The notes below the pieces were generated by a model. That model had not been told where the DNA came from and did not search any database. It was given only the letters and a program-made list of their open reading frames with translations. A program made the translations under genes and the position numbers. A DNA stretch of 64,000 nucleotides. Origin: Sphingosinicella sp. CPCC 101087 (GTDB taxonomy: Bacteria > Pseudomonadota > Alphaproteobacteria > Sphingomonadales > Sphingomonadaceae). The stretch spans positions 62,001-126,000 of the forward strand of contig NZ_SBFF01000014.1 in the NCBI RefSeq assembly GCF_004151485.1, in the 5' to 3' direction. Positions 1-9,804 of this stretch are shown here, piece by piece (positions within the stretch are counted from its first letter, which is position 1; each line of letters opens with the position of its first letter).

Positions 1-188
1 GCGCCGCGACCGGGCGCCCGCGCCCGCACGTCCGGCGCCACCTGCCCGTCCGGTCCGAGCGCGAGTCGGATCAGCGCGTCCCGCCCGGCCGTCCGACGAG
101 TCAGGATGCAGGTGCGTTCCGGACCGTCGGCGGGGTCGCCATCGACCTCTGACTGATTCGTCAGTTGCTCATTGGGGAGTTTCCGCAA
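1..188 (-). CDS. ylxR: YlxR/DUF448-family nucleic-acid-binding protein (partial, 3' end off the window)
   Basis: The frame immediately after nusA reads ERTCILTRRTAGRDALIRLA and then GPDGQVAPD and a GRG motif. This is the hallmark of the small YlxR (DUF448) RNA-binding family, which usually lies between nusA and infB. No ATG opens this frame. The best candidate start is a TTG at 186-188 inside the nusA 3' end, preceded by the purine-rich stretch GAGGAAGAAGGGGAGGA, so the gene would overlap nusA by 20 bases. A CTG near 164 is the alternative. Family assignment is firm; the start is an inference. The C-terminal part lies beyond base 1, where infB would be expected. Confidence 0.75.
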   Translation of the reverse strand, partial: MRKLPNEQLTNQSEVDGDPADGPERTCILTRRTAGRDALIRLALGPDGQVAPDVRARAPGRG

Positions 189-1773
189 CCGCGTCCTCCC
201 CTTCTTCCTCGAACCAGTGGGCCCGGGCTGCCATGATGATCTCGTTGCCCTGCTCCTCGCTGAGACCATATTCGGCGAGAATCCCGCCCTTGTCCTCGGA
301 ACGATTGCTCTCCGCGCGCCGGCGCGGCTCGACCCGGCGGCGGGCGATCAGCTCGTCCGTGGCAAGATCGGCGAGGTCGTCGAGCGTCTTGATGCCCGCT
401 TTGCCGAGCGTGACCAGCATCTGCTCGGTGAGGTACGGTATTTCCGCAAGATCGTCCTGAACGCCCAGCGCGCGCCGTTCCTCGCGGGCCGCGGCCTCGC
501 GCCGTTCGAGCGCTTCGGTAGCGCGGTTCTGCAGTTCGGCCGCCAGCTCCTCGTCGAAGCCCTCGATCGAGGAGAGTTCCTCCGCCTCCACATAGGCGAC
601 TTCCTCCAGCGCGCCGAAGCCTTCCGCCACCAGGAGCTGGGCCAGCGTTTCGTCCACGTCGAGTTCGTTCATGAACATCTCGGACCGCTCGACGAATTCC
701 CGCTGTCTCTTCTCGCTGGCATCCGCTTCGGTCATGATGTCGATCGCGGAACTGGTGAGCTGGCTCGCCAATCGGACGTTCTGCCCGCGACGGCCGATCG
801 CCAGGCTCAGCTGGTCGTCGGGCACCACCACCTCGATCCGCGATTCTTCCTCGTCGATCACGACGCGGCTGACCGTTGCCGGCTGGAGCGCGTTGACGAC
901 GAAGGTGGCGAGGTCGGGCGACCAGGGAATGATGTCGATCTTCTCGCCCTGCAGCTCCTGGACCACCGCCTGAACGCGGCTGCCCTTCATGCCGACGCAG
1001 GCGCCGACCGGGTCGATCGAGCTGTCATGCGAAAGGACGCCGATCTTGGCGCGGCTGCCGGGATCCCGCGCGGCCGCCTTGATCTCGATGATGCCGTCGT
1101 AGATTTCCGGCACTTCCTGCGCGAACAGCTTCTTCATGAAGTCGGGGTGGGCGCGCGACAGGAAGATCTGCGGCCCCCTGTTTTCGCGGCGGACGTTGAG
1201 GATCAGGCTACGGGTACGGTCGCCGACTCGAAGAACCTCGCGCGGGATCTGCTGGTCGCGACGGATGACGCCCTCGGCGCGGCCGAGGTCGACGACGACA
1301 TGTCCGAACTCGACGCGCTTGACGACGCCGGTGATGATCTCGCCGATCCGATCCTTGAATTCCTCGTGCTGGCGCTCGCGCTCCGCGTCGCGGACCTTCT
1401 GGAAGATGACCTGCTTGGCGGCTTGCGCGGCGATACGGCCGAACTCGATCGGCGGCAGCGGGTCGACGATGAAGTCGCCCAGATCGGCGTCTGCCTGGAG
1501 CTTCTTCGCATCCTCCAGGCTGACCTGCTTGAAATAATCCTCGACCTCCTCGACCACCTCGACGACGCGCCACAGGCGCAGGTCGCCGCTGGTCGGATCG
1601 AGCTTGGCGCGGATGTCGTTTTCAGCGCCGTACCGGGCACGGGCGGCACGCTGGATTGCATCCTCCATCGCCTCGATCACGATCATCCGATCGATCAGCT
1701 TCTCGCGCGCAACCGCATCGGCGATCGCGATCAACTCGGCCTTGTTGGCGGAAACGGCGCTGGCGGTGGCCAT
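169..1773 (-). CDS. nusA: Transcription termination/antitermination factor NusA
   Basis: NusA binds RNA polymerase and nascent RNA and controls pausing, termination and antitermination. The 534-residue product shows the family order: an N-terminal polymerase-binding domain (about 1-125), an S1 domain (about 135-200, with GVVKRVEFGHVVVDLG), then two KH domains (about 230-375, with the second KH loop IGRRGQNVRLA). The acidic C-terminal part contains two helix-hairpin-helix type repeats (LAQLLVAEGFGALEEVA and LVTLGKAGIKTLDDLA), as is usual in proteobacteria. It starts three bases after the rimP stop and is followed by the overlapping ylxR, so all three form one leftward operon. Length and motifs are normal. 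Confidence 0.97.
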   Translation of the reverse strand: MATASAVSANKAELIAIADAVAREKLIDRMIVIEAMEDAIQRAARARYGAENDIRAKLDPTSGDLRLWRVVEVVEEVEDYFKQVSLEDAKKLQADADLGDFIVDPLPPIEFGRIAAQAAKQVIFQKVRDAERERQHEEFKDRIGEIITGVVKRVEFGHVVVDLGRAEGVIRRDQQIPREVLRVGDRTRSLILNVRRENRGPQIFLSRAHPDFMKKLFAQEVPEIYDGIIEIKAAARDPGSRAKIGVLSHDSSIDPVGACVGMKGSRVQAVVQELQGEKIDIIPWSPDLATFVVNALQPATVSRVVIDEEESRIEVVVPDDQLSLAIGRRGQNVRLASQLTSSAIDIMTEADASEKRQREFVERSEMFMNELDVDETLAQLLVAEGFGALEEVAYVEAEELSSIEGFDEELAAELQNRATEALERREAAAREERRALGVQDDLAEIPYLTEQMLVTLGKAGIKTLDDLADLATDELIARRRVEPRRRAESNRSEDKGGILAEYGLSEEQGNEIIMAARAHWFEEEGEDAVAETPQ

Positions 1774-1776
1774 GGT

Positions 1777-2325
1777 TCAGTCCTGTCCTTCCATCTGGAT
1801 ATTCGCGTCTGTCTCGATCTCGTCGGCGCCCTCCGCGGAAAGCGGCGCGGTCGCCTCGATCAGCTTGTCGGTCAAAAGCAGCTTGGCGGCATGCACGCCG
1901 GCGAACGGGAGACGGGTCTCGCCCTGTCCCGGAACGTCGATCAATATCTCGTCGCCCTCGATCCCGAGCAAGGCGCCCTTGAACTCGCGGCGACCGCCGA
2001 TCTTCTCGGCGAGGCTGATCCGGGCCTCGTGCCCCTTCCAATCGTCATAATCCTTGCGGCGGGTCAGCGGCCGGTCGATGCCGGGCGAGCTGACCTCGAG
2101 CCGATAGGCCTCCTCGATCGGGTCGGCCTCGTCCAGCCTGTCCGAGAGGCGCCGCGACAGGCGCTCGCAGTCCTCGAGCGTGAGCTGGCCCGTATCGGGC
2201 CGCTCGGCCATGACCTGCAGGGTCGGATCGTCCTTGCCGCCGATCATCATGACGCGCACGAGCTCGAGCCCCTCGGCTTTCACCTCGGGCTCGATCAATT
2301 CGGCGAGACGGGTGGGATCCGCCAT
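1777..2325 (-). CDS. rimP: Ribosome maturation factor RimP
   Basis: RimP assists late assembly of the 30S ribosomal subunit. The 182-residue product has the typical motif LEVSSPGIDRPLTRRKDY near residues 97-114 and the downstream SH3-like part (GALLGIEGDEILIDV). The acidic tail is common in alphaproteobacteria. It is the first gene of the rimP-nusA-ylxR operon, with nusA starting three bases after its stop. A promoter with good sigma70-like boxes lies about 100 bases upstream. Confidence 0.96.
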   Translation of the reverse strand: MADPTRLAELIEPEVKAEGLELVRVMMIGGKDDPTLQVMAERPDTGQLTLEDCERLSRRLSDRLDEADPIEEAYRLEVSSPGIDRPLTRRKDYDDWKGHEARISLAEKIGGRREFKGALLGIEGDEILIDVPGQGETRLPFAGVHAAKLLLTDKLIEATAPLSAEGADEIETDANIQMEGQD

Positions 2326-2361
2326 GAACCGGAAACCTCTTCCAAGCTAAAACTTGCCCAA

Positions 2362-2387
2362 GCCGGCCCCGAACCCCCGGGGCCAGC
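2362..2387 (-). promoter_or_regulatory. GC-rich hairpin in the rimP-nusA leader
   Basis: Two 10-base arms (2362-2371 and 2378-2387) pair in the leftward transcript with one G-U pair and a 6-base loop. The hairpin sits in the leader between the predicted promoter and rimP. NusA is known to autoregulate its operon in other bacteria, so an attenuator role is possible. That role is inference; only the hairpin is seen. Confidence 0.45.
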
Positions 2388-2423
2388 CCCAACAACGTTA
2401 CCGATGTCGAGAAAGGCATGAGC

Positions 2424-2452
2424 TATATAAGGTCGCCGTCTTTTGCGGGCAA
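2424..2452 (-). promoter_or_regulatory. Predicted sigma70-type promoter of rimP-nusA operon
   Basis: On the minus strand TTGCCC (2452-2447) is followed after exactly 17 bases by TATATA (2429-2424), about 98 bases before the rimP start. The boxes match the housekeeping consensus well. The rest of the roughly 300-base gap between 2326 and 2628 shows no other gene. Confidence 0.6.
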
Positions 2453-2628
2453 GCGAATTAGCGGCTCGGCGACCACGGATCAGGCTGCCGTCCAGGGCGA
2501 CGGCGCTCCGAAGAACGCCCTTCACCCCACGACGGCCGCCCAGTGCAGAAGCCTGCAGGGCCAGATTGGCCCAGTCCTTTGACCCGTATCTCCCAAGCCC
2601 GCGCCGCAGCGGCGGCACGGCGGAACGG

Positions 2629-3216
2629 TCAGCCCGCACTTCCCGGCTCGACCGGCCGCGACAGGTCGAACTCGACGCGGAAGAAACGGCCGGGCCGACG
2701 GAGCTCGTAAGCGAACTTGCGTGCCGGATGAACCTCGACCGCCCAGACATTCTCGATGGAGGCCGGAAGATTCTCACGCGCGAAAAGATCCCGGGAAAAG
2801 GCGTCGGCGGGAAATTCCTGTCGGCTTTCCGTCCCCGGCGCCACGCTCGCGCCGCCATAGCGGCTCAACCGATCCTCGCTGCCGTCGCCATGGCGATGAT
2901 CGTGGCTGAGCCCGAGGACGGCGCTTGCCTCTCCGGGATGGGCTCGACGGCTGATCACCCATGTGCGCGATGCGTCCTCACCCACCCGGAACGGGATGCG
3001 GATCTCGTTCTCGCCGCAATCGCGCACATGCATCGTCAGCCGCTTGCCCGCGAATTCGCGATCGCTCGCCACCGGAGGGCTGACGATCCGTCCCTCGAAG
3101 GCCCGGCCGCACAGCGCGGAAAGGTGCGCGAAGAAGGCGTCGGCCGGAGCCTCCGCTCTCTCCGGGGCCGACATCGCCGAGGCCGCGAGAAGAAGGATGA
3201 GCATGTGAGGCATCAT
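2629..3216 (-). CDS. Hypothetical exported protein
   Basis: The product has about 195 residues. The reading frame extends further upstream, but the ATG at 3214-3216 is preceded by GGGGACC and begins a hydrophobic leader (MLILLLAASAMSAPERA) that fits a Sec signal peptide. The mature part has two cysteines (LCGRAF and RDCGEN) that could form a disulfide in the periplasm. I do not recognise the family. It is divergent from the sugar dehydrogenase gene. Confidence 0.6.
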   Translation of the reverse strand: MMPHMLILLLAASAMSAPERAEAPADAFFAHLSALCGRAFEGRIVSPPVASDREFAGKRLTMHVRDCGENEIRIPFRVGEDASRTWVISRRAHPGEASAVLGLSHDHRHGDGSEDRLSRYGGASVAPGTESRQEFPADAFSRDLFARENLPASIENVWAVEVHPARKFAYELRRPGRFFRVEFDLSRPVEPGSAG

Positions 3217-3476
3217 GGTCGGTCCCCAGTTGTGCGGTGACGAAGGGCAATGCGAGTCGATTCGGCCATGTTCGATCCCTCTTCGGCCTTCCTCGCGGAG
3301 CACGCTCGACCAGTCGAGGCGCCGCGTCTATTCGAACGGCAATCGCCGGCCGCATCGACGGGAGCCGCCGAAGCATATAACCCACTTTCCTCAGAGATCG
3401 ACCGTCGGACCAAAAGAGCCGTTGACGAGCGCGGCCGCCATCGGGAAACGAATCAGATCACCGGAAGGAGTTCTAC

Positions 3477-4640
3477 ATGCGCGCTCTACGTACCGCCCTG
3501 CTCCCCGTCCTCGCCTTGATCGGCTGCACCGCCAATGGCGACGTTGCCGACGGGGCGGCCGCCGAAAACCAGGCCGGCGACGCCTCCGCGCAGGCGCAAG
3601 CTCAGCCCTTCCAGGTGACCCCTATCGCCGAGTTCCAGGAACCCTGGGCGATGACCTTCCTTCCCGGCGGTCGGCAGGCGCTGATCACGGAGAAGGAAGG
3701 CCGGCTGAAGCTATGGACCGTGGGCGGCGGCGCGATCGATGTCTCCGGCACGCCTTCGGTCGCTTATGGCGGGCAGGGCGGCTTCGGCGACGTCATCGTC
3801 CATCCGGATTTCGCGAGCAACAACATCGTCTATCTGAGCTGGGCCGAAGCCGGGGACGGAGAAACCCGCGGCGCCGCGGTCGGTCGTGCGCGGCTGGTCG
3901 TCGAGGGCGAGGCGGCGCGGCTGGAGGATCTCCAGGTGATCTGGCGCCAGCAGCCGAAGGTTACCGGCCAGGGCCACTATGCTCACCGTCTGCTCTTTTC
4001 ACCCGACGGCAGCCACTTGTTCGTCAGCTCCGGCGATCGCCAGAAGTTCGCCCCGGCCCAGGACATGAACGCCAATCTCGGCAAGATATTGCGCCTCAAC
4101 CCGGATGGCAGCGTGCCGGAGGACAACCCCTTCGCCGGGCAGGGCGGAGTCGCGGCCCAGGTCTGGACGCTGGGCCATCGCAACCCGCTCGGCATCGCCT
4201 TCGCCCCGGACGGGCGGTTCTGGGAAATCGAGATGGGCCCCGAAGGCGGCGACGAGTTGAACATCGTCATCCGGGGGCGCAACTACGGTTACCCAATCGT
4301 CTCCAATGGCGACCATTATGACGGCCGGCCGATTCCGGACCACGACACGCGCCCCGACTTCGAGGCGCCGAAGGTCACCTGGACGCCGGTCATCTCGCCA
4401 GGCGACATGATCATCTACACCGGCGAATTGTTCCCTCAGTGGCGCGGAGACGCGCTGGTCGCCGGCTTGTCCAGCGAGGCCTTGGTGCATGTCGACCTCC
4501 AGGGCGACAGCGCTCGCGAAGCCAATCGCTGGCCGATGGGCCGCCGCATCCGCGAAGTCGAGCAGGCGCCGGATGGCTCGATCTACCTGCTCGAGGACGG
4601 CGACGGAGGTCGCCTGCTGCATCTGACGCCGGCCCGATGA
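3477..4640 (+). CDS. PQQ-dependent aldose sugar dehydrogenase-like lipoprotein
   Basis: Members of this six-bladed beta-propeller family (soluble aldose dehydrogenase, YliI type) oxidise aldoses in the periplasm using PQQ. The 387-residue product begins with a leader ending in the lipobox LIGC, so it is probably a lipoprotein. Propeller motifs are clear: EPWAMTFLPGG, GQGGFGDVIVHPDF, HRLLFSPDG, LGKILRLNPDG and VWTLGHRNPLGIAFAPDG. These are followed by EMGPEGGDELN and RNYGYP, which belong to the cofactor/metal region. A strong ribosome site (GGAAGGAG) precedes the ATG. No PQQ biosynthesis genes are in the window, so cofactor use is inferred from the family. Confidence 0.88.
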   Translation: MRALRTALLPVLALIGCTANGDVADGAAAENQAGDASAQAQAQPFQVTPIAEFQEPWAMTFLPGGRQALITEKEGRLKLWTVGGGAIDVSGTPSVAYGGQGGFGDVIVHPDFASNNIVYLSWAEAGDGETRGAAVGRARLVVEGEAARLEDLQVIWRQQPKVTGQGHYAHRLLFSPDGSHLFVSSGDRQKFAPAQDMNANLGKILRLNPDGSVPEDNPFAGQGGVAAQVWTLGHRNPLGIAFAPDGRFWEIEMGPEGGDELNIVIRGRNYGYPIVSNGDHYDGRPIPDHDTRPDFEAPKVTWTPVISPGDMIIYTGELFPQWRGDALVAGLSSEALVHVDLQGDSAREANRWPMGRRIREVEQAPDGSIYLLEDGDGGRLLHLTPAR

Positions 4641-4921
4641 GCGGGGCGGAAGAACCGAATGCGCGATGGCGGCGCTATATTGCCTGACTAGAGGCCGGGA
4701 CCATCTTACCTGACTGGAGTCAGCGAAGATCGACATGCATTTCGGGGCTCCGCGGTCAGCCGATCATCGGGCTGCTCAGGCTCGGAACCAATCGGGCGCT
4801 GGAGGAGGCGCAGGTCGGTACCGCAGCTGCGGCTATGCCGCGTCTCTCCATTCAGTGCCGACGCTTTTGCGCACCACCGATTAGAGAAGCGGCTCTTAGG
4901 CCCGAACGGCCGCTGGCGGCA

Positions 4922-5341
4922 TCAACCAAGCACGAACCCGATCGCCAGTGCGGCGAGCATCAGCGCCGTGAACAGCAGGAAGATCGCTCTGAGAAAGGCC
5001 GGGTGCTGCTGACCGGTGAGTATTTCGTACAGCCCGCCGATCGCTGCACCGAGACCGAAGCCGATCACCAGGGCGAACAGGATCAGGATCATGGTGGCCT
5101 GAGCGGGCGTGCCGTCGAACCGCCAGCCATTCTCCTGCCCGGCCAGCATGGTGGGCGCCGTGTAGAACGTGACCGCAGCCATCAGCACGGTGAGGAACAG
5201 GCCAACGATCAGCAGCACCCAGCCACGCGGCTGGACCTGGCGGGCATGACGGACCGGTCCGCCGCACTTCGGACAATGGGGCAGCCTGCCGTCGACGGTG
5301 ATGCGGCAACCGGCCGCGTCGCAGATGCTGACATGAGCCAT
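4922..5341 (-). CDS. Small membrane protein with N-terminal zinc ribbon
   Basis: The 139-residue product starts with cysteine pairs (CDAAGC and CPKCGG) that look like a zinc ribbon in the first 30 residues. Three hydrophobic segments follow (WVLLIVGLFLTVLMAAVTFY, ATMILILFALVIGFGLGAA and AIFLLFTALMLAALAIGFVL). I do not recognise a function. It ends about 60 bases upstream-side of trmB on the same strand. The 280 bases to its left (4641-4921) hold no convincing gene. Confidence 0.65.
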   Translation of the reverse strand: MAHVSICDAAGCRITVDGRLPHCPKCGGPVRHARQVQPRGWVLLIVGLFLTVLMAAVTFYTAPTMLAGQENGWRFDGTPAQATMILILFALVIGFGLGAAIGGLYEILTGQQHPAFLRAIFLLFTALMLAALAIGFVLG

Positions 5342-5405
5342 CGCTATTCCCCGCGCCGCCTTGCACGCGATCGACGCTACACGGGTGGCTTGCGATGCGG
5401 CAAGG

Positions 5406-6086
5406 TCAGGTTCGCCGGTAGCGGAAGTACCAGACCTCCCGCCCTTCCCGCCGCGCCTTCGCCTCGTAGCGCGTCTCCGGCCAACCGCCGGGACGCACCA
5501 GGAAGTCCTTTGCGCTCTCCGCCAGCCATTCGAAATCGCGGCGGCCGCTCATGATCATGTTTGCCCAGCGGCAATAGACCGGATCGTCTGTGCCGAGCCT
5601 GAACTCGCCGCCGCGTTCGAGCTTCGCCGCAATCAGATCGAGCGGCCCGGGATTCACCATGCGTCGCTTGGCATGGCGCGCCTTCGGCCAGGGATCCGGG
5701 TGAAGCAGATAGACGAACCGCAGCGAGGAATCGGGCAGCCGCTCGAGCACCTCGAGCGCGTCGCCCATGTGCAGCCGGACATTGACCAGATGACGGTCGC
5801 GGATATGGGCCAGAGCGCCGGCGACGCCGTTGAGGAAAGGCTCGGCGCCGATGAAGCCATGGTCGGGGAGCAGGTCGGCCCGAAAGCCGAGATGCTCCCC
5901 GGCGCCGAAGCCGATCTCGAAATGGAGCGGCCGCTCATCCCCGAACAGCCGCCGAGAATCGATCGGCCCCTCGGCCGGAACGGCAACGGCGGGAAGCAAT
6001 TCCTCGACTAGCGCCGTCTGCCCGGAGCGCAGAGGCCGCCCCTTCGAGCGGCCGTAAAGGCGGCGGATCGTGGTCGGGTCGGACAT
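5406..6086 (-). CDS. trmB: tRNA (guanine-N7-)-methyltransferase TrmB
   Basis: TrmB makes m7G46 in the variable loop of tRNAs using SAM. The 226-residue product has the SAM-binding motif EIGFGAGEHL (about 56-65), the conserved HPDPWPKARHAKRR motif (about 129-142) and the GTDDPVYCRW motif. The last two are the family signature for tRNA recognition and catalysis. Length is usual for the family. Confidence 0.95.
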   Translation of the reverse strand: MSDPTTIRRLYGRSKGRPLRSGQTALVEELLPAVAVPAEGPIDSRRLFGDERPLHFEIGFGAGEHLGFRADLLPDHGFIGAEPFLNGVAGALAHIRDRHLVNVRLHMGDALEVLERLPDSSLRFVYLLHPDPWPKARHAKRRMVNPGPLDLIAAKLERGGEFRLGTDDPVYCRWANMIMSGRRDFEWLAESAKDFLVRPGGWPETRYEAKARREGREVWYFRYRRT

Positions 6087-6140
6087 GCGAGCCCTATTGC
6101 CGCAATCGCGGGTTCAGCCAAGCGGCGCTAGCAGCGAAGG

Positions 6141-6518
6141 ATGAGGATACGTCACCTGCTCGCCTTGCCGCTGCTGCTTGCCGCCGCGCCGGCGCTCGCC
6201 ACCGGCGGCTTCGAATGCCGCACCACCGACGGTGCGAACATCACGATCGGCGGCACCGTCGGTCACACGCTCACCTCGCCGCTCGTTGGCGCCCGTCTCC
6301 AGCTCGGCGATCGCCTGCTCGCGACGACCAAGAAGGCGCCGGACCTGGCGATCGGCCGCAGCTGGATCGACGATCGCGAGATCCGAGTCAACCTGGTCGA
6401 TCCGAACGCGACCCGGTTCGAGGCGCAGCTGCGAGCCCGCATCGGCTCGCCCGGGGCGGCGGCTGGAACCTTGGTGCGCCACGGCGCCACCCACCCCGTT
6501 CGGTGCGAGCTGGAATAG
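6141..6518 (+). CDS. Small exported protein of unknown function
   Basis: The 125-residue product has a clear signal peptide (LLALPLLLAAAPALA, cleaved near residue 21). The mature domain of about 105 residues has two cysteines, FECRT near the N-terminus and PVRCELE at the C-terminus, which probably form a disulfide. No known motif was recognised. It stands between trmB and metK, which read the other way, so it is transcribed alone. Confidence 0.65.
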   Translation: MRIRHLLALPLLLAAAPALATGGFECRTTDGANITIGGTVGHTLTSPLVGARLQLGDRLLATTKKAPDLAIGRSWIDDREIRVNLVDPNATRFEAQLRARIGSPGAAAGTLVRHGATHPVRCELE

Positions 6519-6606
6519 CCCGGCGCACCTACGACACCGACGCTGTCGAGAGCCGGAAGCGAGCCCCGCCCCGCCTGCAGCGGGAGATGCGCATCGGCTG
6601 CTGCCG

Positions 6607-7785
<1,179 letters not shown>

Positions 7786-7839
7786 GAGGAGGCTTCGCTT
7801 TCTAGATGCCCTGAGGAGCGGCGGGAAAATGGAATATGC

Positions 7840-7859
7840 GGATATAAAGATATCCTTAT
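7840..7859. promoter_or_regulatory. Candidate methionine-cycle operator upstream of metK
   Basis: Bases 7844-7859 read ATAAAGATATCCTTAT, a 16-base palindrome centred on GATATC with one mismatched pair. It overlaps a second inverted repeat, GGATAT-aaag-ATATCC (7840-7855). It lies 55-75 bases upstream of metK, in a short AT-rich patch inside very GC-rich DNA. The position and symmetry suggest a repressor site. A SahR-type ArsR regulator of the SAM cycle is one possibility, but that name is inference. Confidence 0.5.
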
Positions 7860-7866
7860 GTGCGCC

Positions 7867-9429
7867 CTAGCGCGCTTTGGCCGGCTTCGCAATGCCCGAG
7901 GGGCTCCCACGCGCCGCCTCGCGGCCTCGCAGCGCGAAAACTCCGGCGGCGGCGAGCAAGAAAGCGAAGGCGAACGGCAGGGCGTTGCCGTAGCGGGCGA
8001 ACAGGGTGGGTGGCGCGGGCAAGGGGAGGTCGGCGTCGATCGTGCCGGCAATGCCGAGGGGGATCGAATGGATCAGATCGCCTTGCGCATCGATGATCGC
8101 CGAGATTCCGGTCGGGGTCGCTCGCACGATCGGGATCCCTTCCTCCAGTGCGCGTAGCCGTGCCTGCGCGAGATGCTGCGGCGGTCCCCAGGCGCCGAAC
8201 CAGGCGTCGTTCGAGGGGTTGAAGATGAAGGCGGGACGCCGCTCCGGATCCACGACCTGGCCCGAGAAGATGATCTCGTAGCAAAGCTGGAAGCCGACCC
8301 GGCCGATTCCCGCTACGTCGAGCGTCCGTGGCCCGGGGCCGGGCTGGAAGTCGAGATCGCCGGGCGCGAGGCGGGACAGGCCGATCGCCGACAATATCGG
8401 CCGCATCGGCAGATATTCGCCATATGGGACGAGATGCGCCTTGTCGTAGCGCGCCAGGATCTCTCCGTCGCTCGTCATCGCGAACACGCTGTTGGTGGCG
8501 CGGTCGGCGGTGACACCGTCTTCCGAAAGGAAGGTGATTCCTCCGGTCAACAGCAAGCCGCCGGGCGGGATCGCCTGCGCCACCCGCCGCCGAGTGGCCA
8601 GCGTGTGGAGCTGGTAATCCAGCTGTCGCCGCTCATCCTGCAGCGCCTCGGTAACCGCCGCCTCGGGCCAGATCAGCAGCCTCGGCTCGCCGCTGCTACG
8701 CGACAGGCGTTCCAGCCGCGCCATGTTCTGCTCGGCGAAATCGGGGCTCCATTTGAGATGCTGGCCTATATTGGGCTGGACCACCCGCACCGGCGCGCCG
8801 GTGCCGCCGGCAGGCTCCGGCGCAGCTGCCAAGGCTGCGACCTGGGCCGCCAGCACCAGACCGGCAAGCGCAATAGCGGGGCGACGATCCGGGCCTAGCG
8901 ACGCGATCCGGACGAGGCCGGCGAAAAGGATCACCATGGCCGACAGTCCATAGGTGCCGACCAGAGCCGCCAGCGGCGCGATCGAGCGGTCGAGCAGCAC
9001 GACACCAGCCGGGTTCCAGGCGAAGCCCGTGAACAAAGTGGCTCGCAGCCATTCGGTCACGATCCAGGCGGCGGCGAAGATCAGGGTGAAGGCGAGCGGC
9101 CGAGAGCGGCCCCACCGCCAGGCCAGGCCGGCGGTGACGGCGGGGAAGATTGCGAGATACAGGGAAAGCAGGACGACCGCGATCCAGCCGAGCCAGGCCG
9201 GCATCGCGGCCTGGAAAGTGAAGGCCGTGGCGATCCAGTTGAGGCCTAGGACGAATTGTCCGAGGCCGAACCACCAGCCCCGCGCCAGCGCCGTGCGCAG
9301 CGACGGCGCGCGCTCGATCAGCCACAGCAACATGGCGAAGGCCAGGATGGTCAGAGGCCACCAGCCCAACGGCTGGAAACCGAGCGCCGAGACGAGGCCG
9401 GCGAGGAAAGCGAGCGCGTGGAGCTTCAT
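7867..9429 (-). CDS. lnt: Apolipoprotein N-acyltransferase Lnt
   Basis: Lnt adds the third acyl chain to lipoproteins in the inner membrane. The 520-residue product has an N-terminal set of about six membrane helices and then a nitrilase domain. The catalytic triad is visible: the glutamate in LLIWPEAAVTEAL, the lysine in RYDKAHLVPYGEYLP and the cysteine in GFQLCYEIIFSG. Another membrane segment closes the C-terminus (ALPFAFAFLLAAAGVFALRG). In many alphaproteobacteria lnt and metK are neighbours, as here. Confidence 0.96.
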   Translation of the reverse strand: MKLHALAFLAGLVSALGFQPLGWWPLTILAFAMLLWLIERAPSLRTALARGWWFGLGQFVLGLNWIATAFTFQAAMPAWLGWIAVVLLSLYLAIFPAVTAGLAWRWGRSRPLAFTLIFAAAWIVTEWLRATLFTGFAWNPAGVVLLDRSIAPLAALVGTYGLSAMVILFAGLVRIASLGPDRRPAIALAGLVLAAQVAALAAAPEPAGGTGAPVRVVQPNIGQHLKWSPDFAEQNMARLERLSRSSGEPRLLIWPEAAVTEALQDERRQLDYQLHTLATRRRVAQAIPPGGLLLTGGITFLSEDGVTADRATNSVFAMTSDGEILARYDKAHLVPYGEYLPMRPILSAIGLSRLAPGDLDFQPGPGPRTLDVAGIGRVGFQLCYEIIFSGQVVDPERRPAFIFNPSNDAWFGAWGPPQHLAQARLRALEEGIPIVRATPTGISAIIDAQGDLIHSIPLGIAGTIDADLPLPAPPTLFARYGNALPFAFAFLLAAAGVFALRGREAARGSPSGIAKPAKAR

Positions 9430-9804
9430 GCGTCCCTGCTATGGGGATGGGGGGTCGCGCCCGTCAATGGCGTCGCCGGACGCACTGCGCAGGCACGAGG
9501 CCGATGTCGACGACTCGATGGCCGCGCCGCCTCTGGGCGAAAGAGCAGGTGCGGATCGCGCACGATCAACGGCCGGCAATCGGCTCGTCTGTCGTCGCTT
9601 CGCGTCTTCACGTCGCCGCCGCCGCTGAGCAAGCTGAACGAGGTGCAAGCGGACGTCTCGGATCCGCCCGGGCAGCTCGGCGCACCCCCTGCAGGTCCTG
9701 CAGCCGCATGAGCAGCAACTGCCGCGACGGCATTGACGCCGAAATCCGGATGGACGGGTGGTCAGCCCGTTTGCACGACGCGCTGACCGGTCTATCCGGC
9801 ACGC
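9430..9804. other. Intergenic region between divergent lnt and P-loop gene
   Basis: About 375 bases with no convincing gene, RNA or repeat on either strand. It must hold the divergent promoters for lnt (left) and the P-loop gene (right), but I could not pick out convincing -35/-10 pairs. Confidence 0.4.

Noticed and set aside
172-2421. Long open frame on the plus strand (749 codons)
   Set aside because: It runs opposite to nusA and rimP, both certain, and its product has no family pattern. High GC keeps the antisense frame open.
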